In this document: piece after piece, positions 6,376 to 11,115 of the stretch | How positions within the stretch are numbered: position 1 is the stretch's first letter | Layout of the letters: every line of letters begins with the position of its first letter | Assembly (NCBI RefSeq): GCF_934643405.1 | Contig: NZ_CAKUCL010000244.1 | Location: 1 to 11,115 of the forward strand | Direction of reading: 5' to 3' | Source: an uncultured Actinoplanes sp. | Lineage (GTDB): Bacteria; Actinomycetota; Actinomycetes; Mycobacteriales; Micromonosporaceae | DNA: 11,115 nucleotides | Position numbers and translations under genes: made by a program | Notes under the pieces: model-generated | Seen by the model: only the letters and a program-made list of their open reading frames with translations | Databases searched by the model: none | What the model was told of the DNA's origin: nothing

Positions 6376-6393
6376 GTTCCGTTTTTGCGGAAC
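6376..6393. repeat. Inverted repeat GTTCCG-N6-CGGAAC
   Basis: A perfect 6-bp inverted repeat around the loop TTTTTG, 14 bp after the regulator stop and 12 bp before the proposed -35 of the exporter operon. There is no T-run after the second arm, so it is a weak terminator candidate. It fits better as an operator or protein-binding site. Confidence 0.5.
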
Positions 6394-6405
6394 TCCGTTA
6401 ATCTC

Positions 6406-6435
6406 TTGCAGTCATCTGTCGCGAACCCTTAGTGT
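6406..6435 (+). promoter_or_regulatory. Candidate promoter of the ABC exporter operon
   Basis: TTGCAG (6406-6411) and TAGTGT (6430-6435) are separated by 18 bp. The -10 fits TANNNT and the -35 keeps the TTG core. This is the only A/T-richer stretch in front of the operon and leaves a leader of roughly 25 nt. A GAAC-N7-GTTC inverted pair (6423-6437) straddles the -10, suggesting repressor control. Confidence 0.45.
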
Positions 6436-6465
6436 TCCCACCACCACACGACCGGGGGACGGGGG

Positions 6466-7406
<941 letters not shown>

Positions 7407-7410
<4 letters not shown>

Positions 7411-8180
7411 GCGCCTTCGACGCCGCGGTCCGGTCGCCGGCGGCACGCGAGTTCGCGTACTGGTGGCACCGCTATCGCCGCACCTGGCGCGGCACCGTCG
7501 TGATCAGCGTGGCCAATCCCCTCCTGTTCGTGGCCGCTCTCGGCTTCGGTCTCGGGCAACTGGTCGACCAGCGCGCCGCCGCCTCCCTCGGCGGCCACCC
7601 GTACCTCGACTTCATCGCCCCCGGACTGCTCGCCGCGTCCGCGATGCAGACCGCCTTCCTGGAGGCGGCCGGCAACGTGTTCCAGTCCTCGCGGCCCAGC
7701 GGCAGCTACCGGGCGGCGATCACCACGCCGATGGCGCCGGCCGACATCCTCACCGGCCACCTGTTGTGGATCGCCGCGCGGATCACCCTGGCCTCGGCCG
7801 CGATCATCGTGGTCATCACCGCCTTCGGCGCGGTGCCGGCGGCGCGGGCGGGCCTGCTGCTGGTCTACGCGGTGCTGACCGGGCTTGCGTTCGCCGCGCC
7901 GGTCACGGCGTACGCGATCACCGCGGACCGCCCGGCGAAACTGACGTCGATCTTCCGGTTCGTGATCCTGCCTCTCTACATGTTCTCCGGCACCTTCTTC
8001 CCCGCCGCGCAGTTGCCGGGCTGGCTGCACCCGCTGCTGTGGATCAGCCCGTTGTGGCACGGCAGCGAACTGTGCCGCTTCACCGGCCGGGCCTGGCCGC
8101 ACCTGCTCGTCCTGGCCGCGGTGATCGTGGCGGGTTACGTCGCGGGCCGCCGCACCTACGCCCGGAGGCTGACCGCATGA
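7407..8180 (+). CDS. ABC-2 exporter permease, first subunit
   Basis: A 257-residue membrane protein of the ABC-2 type with about six hydrophobic segments: residues near 33-55 (SVANPLLFVAALGFGLG), 70-90 (FIAPGLLAASAMQTAFLEA), 115-140, 148-168, 180-205 and 230-250. An amphipathic N-terminus (EFAYWWHRYRRTWRG) precedes TM1, where ABC-2 permeases contact the ATPase. The motif FVILPLYMFSGTFFPAAQLPGWL is the conserved late-TM/re-entrant region of NodJ/DrrB-type permeases. Its ATG overlaps the ATPase stop, with no clear Shine-Dalgarno, so translation probably relies on coupling. It should pair with the second permease as a heterodimer. Confidence 0.9.
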
Positions 8181-8938
8181 GCGCCGCCGTGCTCGTCGAG
8201 CGGAACCTGATGATCTACCGGCACACCTGGTACGTGCTGCTGGCCGAGATCTTCGAACCGGTCCTCTACCTGTTGTCGATCGGCGTGGGCATCGGCGTGC
8301 TCGTCGGCTCGGTGACCGACGTGGACGGCGCCGGGCCGGTCCGTTACGCCTCCTTCGTCGCGCCCGCCCTGCTCGCCACCGCGGCGATGAACGGCGCGAT
8401 GAACGAGACGAGCTTCACCATGTTCGCCAAGCTCAAGAGCGATCGCACGTACGAGGCGATGCTCGCCACCCCGATGGGTGAACGTGACGTCGCCGTGGGC
8501 GAGATCGCCTGGGCCGTGCTGCGCGGCACGATCGTGAGCACCACGTTCCTCGTGATCGTCGTCGCCACCGGCCTGGTGCGCTCGCCGTGGGCCGTCCTGG
8601 TCGTGCCGGGCGCGGCGCTCATCGGCTTCGCCTTCGCCTCGGCCGGCCTGGTGGTGGTGACCTTCCTGCGGACGTGGCAGGACATGCAGTACATCCAGCT
8701 GGTGATGCTGCCGATGTTCCTGTTCGCCACCACGTTCTACCCGGTGACGGTGTACCCGCCCGCCGTGCAGGCGGTGATCCGGTGGCTGCCGCTCTATCAG
8801 AGCATCGAGCTGCTGCGGAACCCGGCATTGGGCATCATCTCCGGCAAGGTCGTCATCGCGGTGGTCTATCTGATGGCGATGGGAACGCTGTGTCTGGCCA
8901 TCGCGGTACGCAGGTTACGCAGAACGCTGGCCCGCTGA
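8177..8938 (+). CDS. ABC-2 exporter permease, second subunit
   Basis: A 253-residue ABC-2 permease related to but distinct from the first. It opens with VERNLMIYRHTWYVLLAEIFEPVLYLLSIG, the pre-TM helix and TM1. FVAPALLATAAMNGAMNET matches the second segment, and LVMLPMFLFATTFYPVTVYP matches the conserved late-TM motif. It ends in an Arg-rich tail (VRRLRRTLAR), expected inside the cell. The ATG overlaps the first permease stop (ATGA), with GGAGG at 8164-8168, 8 bp upstream. Two different permeases with one ATPase suggest an asymmetric exporter, as in NodIJ-related systems of actinomycetes. No substrate-biosynthesis gene lies adjacent. The gene ends 72 bp before recQ. Confidence 0.9.
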   Translation: MSAAVLVERNLMIYRHTWYVLLAEIFEPVLYLLSIGVGIGVLVGSVTDVDGAGPVRYASFVAPALLATAAMNGAMNETSFTMFAKLKSDRTYEAMLATPMGERDVAVGEIAWAVLRGTIVSTTFLVIVVATGLVRSPWAVLVVPGAALIGFAFASAGLVVVTFLRTWQDMQYIQLVMLPMFLFATTFYPVTVYPPAVQAVIRWLPLYQSIELLRNPALGIISGKVVIAVVYLMAMGTLCLAIAVRRLRRTLAR

Positions 8939-8942
8939 CCGG

Positions 8943-8951
8943 TTATCCACA
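8943..8951 (+). promoter_or_regulatory. DnaA box 1 (TTATCCACA)
   Basis: An exact match to the classical high-affinity E. coli-type 9-mer, located between the exporter operon and recQ. It lies 17 bp (start to start) from a second box in the same orientation. Confidence 0.7.
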
Positions 8952-8959
8952 ATCCGGAG

Positions 8960-8968
8960 TTGTCCACA
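8960..8968 (+). promoter_or_regulatory. DnaA box 2 (TTGTCCACA)
   Basis: An exact match to the 9-mer preferred by actinobacterial DnaA (Streptomyces-type box). It lies 42 bp before the recQ GTG and about 30 bp upstream of its -10. The 8-bp gap between boxes contains the palindrome TCCGGA. Confidence 0.72.
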
Positions 8969-8998
8969 GGGCACGAGGCGAATGTCGGTCCCCCTCTC

Positions 8999-9004
8999 TA
9001 ATAT
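8999..9004 (+). promoter_or_regulatory. -10 box of a leaderless recQ transcript
   Basis: TAATAT is a strong -10 match in very GC-rich DNA and ends 6 bp before GTG 9011, so transcription probably begins at or next to the start codon. No good -35 is present (about 8975-8981 is purine/GC-rich), leaving room for activation by a protein bound upstream. There is no ribosome binding site, which fits a leaderless mRNA. Confidence 0.6.
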
Positions 9005-9010
9005 CGCCAC

Positions 9011-11005
<1,995 letters not shown>

Positions 11006-11115
11006 GCGCCCCGGGTGCGAGGGCGGGAGCGGGGAACGCCGAGCGGGCCGGAAGCGGGATGCCGAGCGCCGGGAGCCGGGCCGGGAGGAGCCGGAGGCCG
11101 GGCCGGGAGGAGCCG
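11006..11115. other. GC-rich low-complexity tail without a supported gene
   Basis: The 110 bp after recQ are almost entirely G, C and A in purine-rich blocks. An ATG at 11059 opens a frame to the window edge (MPSAGSRAGRSRR...), but the composition is repeat-driven and there is no ribosome binding site. I see no terminator hairpin with a T-run after recQ. Confidence 0.4.
11075..11115 (+). repeat. 22-bp-period direct repeat at the right edge
   Basis: A 19-bp sequence starting GCCGGGCCGGG and ending GGAGCCG occurs at 11075-11093 and again at 11097-11115, separated by GAG. The second copy is cut at the window end, so the array may continue. A shorter related piece, CGGGAGCCGGG, sits just before it. 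Confidence 0.75.

Noticed and set aside
6376..6400. Rho-independent terminator after the four-domain regulator
   Set aside because: The stem is only 6 bp and its T-run is in the loop, not after the stem. An operator role fits better.
8943..8968. Replication origin (oriC)
   Set aside because: Only two DnaA boxes are present, with no AT-rich unwinding region and no dnaA, dnaN or gyrase genes nearby.

Overview
The window looks like the chromosome of a very high-GC actinomycete, most likely a Micromonosporaceae/Actinoplanes-type organism. The clues are the strong G/C bias at third codon positions, frequent GTG starts, start codons directly behind TANNNT-like -10 boxes (leaderless style), ATGA stop/start overlaps, and an Rv1364c-like regulator. 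This taxon call is inference; no rRNA or tRNA gene lies here to confirm it. All main genes are intact except the first, which is cut by the left edge.

Region 1 (1-4378) is a five-gene block. A GT4-type glycosyltransferase (5' end outside the window) carries a long array of 18-bp/hexapeptide repeats just ahead of its sugar-nucleotide-binding domain. It overlaps a class I SAM methyltransferase by ATGA. A YbhN/UPF0104 integral membrane protein follows after 59 bp, with a tiny coupled ORF in front of it. A stand-alone RibD C-terminal-type reductase (minus strand) and GTP cyclohydrolase II (plus strand) diverge from a shared 139-bp region. GCH II opens the GTP ring and RibD-C-type enzymes reduce a ribosylaminopyrimidine. 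Next to a glycosyltransferase, a methyltransferase and a lipid-flippase-like membrane protein, they suggest a specialised GTP-derived (pyrimidine/pterin/flavin-like) conjugate rather than plain riboflavin supply. This is the best candidate for an undescribed pathway in the window.

Region 2 (4412-6361) is a single 649-residue protein combining a PAS-like sensor, PP2C/SpoIIE phosphatase, RsbW-type kinase and RsbV-type STAS domain, the architecture of M. tuberculosis Rv1364c. No sigma factor lies beside it.

Region 3 (6466-8938) is a translationally coupled ABC-2 exporter operon: one DrrA/NodI-type ATPase and two different permeases. Its promoter region holds two GTTC/GAAC half-site pairs that could be an operator.

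Region 4 (9011-11005) is a full-length RecQ helicase with helicase core, Zn site, RQC and HRDC. It appears leaderless, and two exact DnaA boxes in tandem sit 44-68 bp upstream of its start. The last 110 bp are a low-complexity, repeat-bearing tail with no gene I can support.
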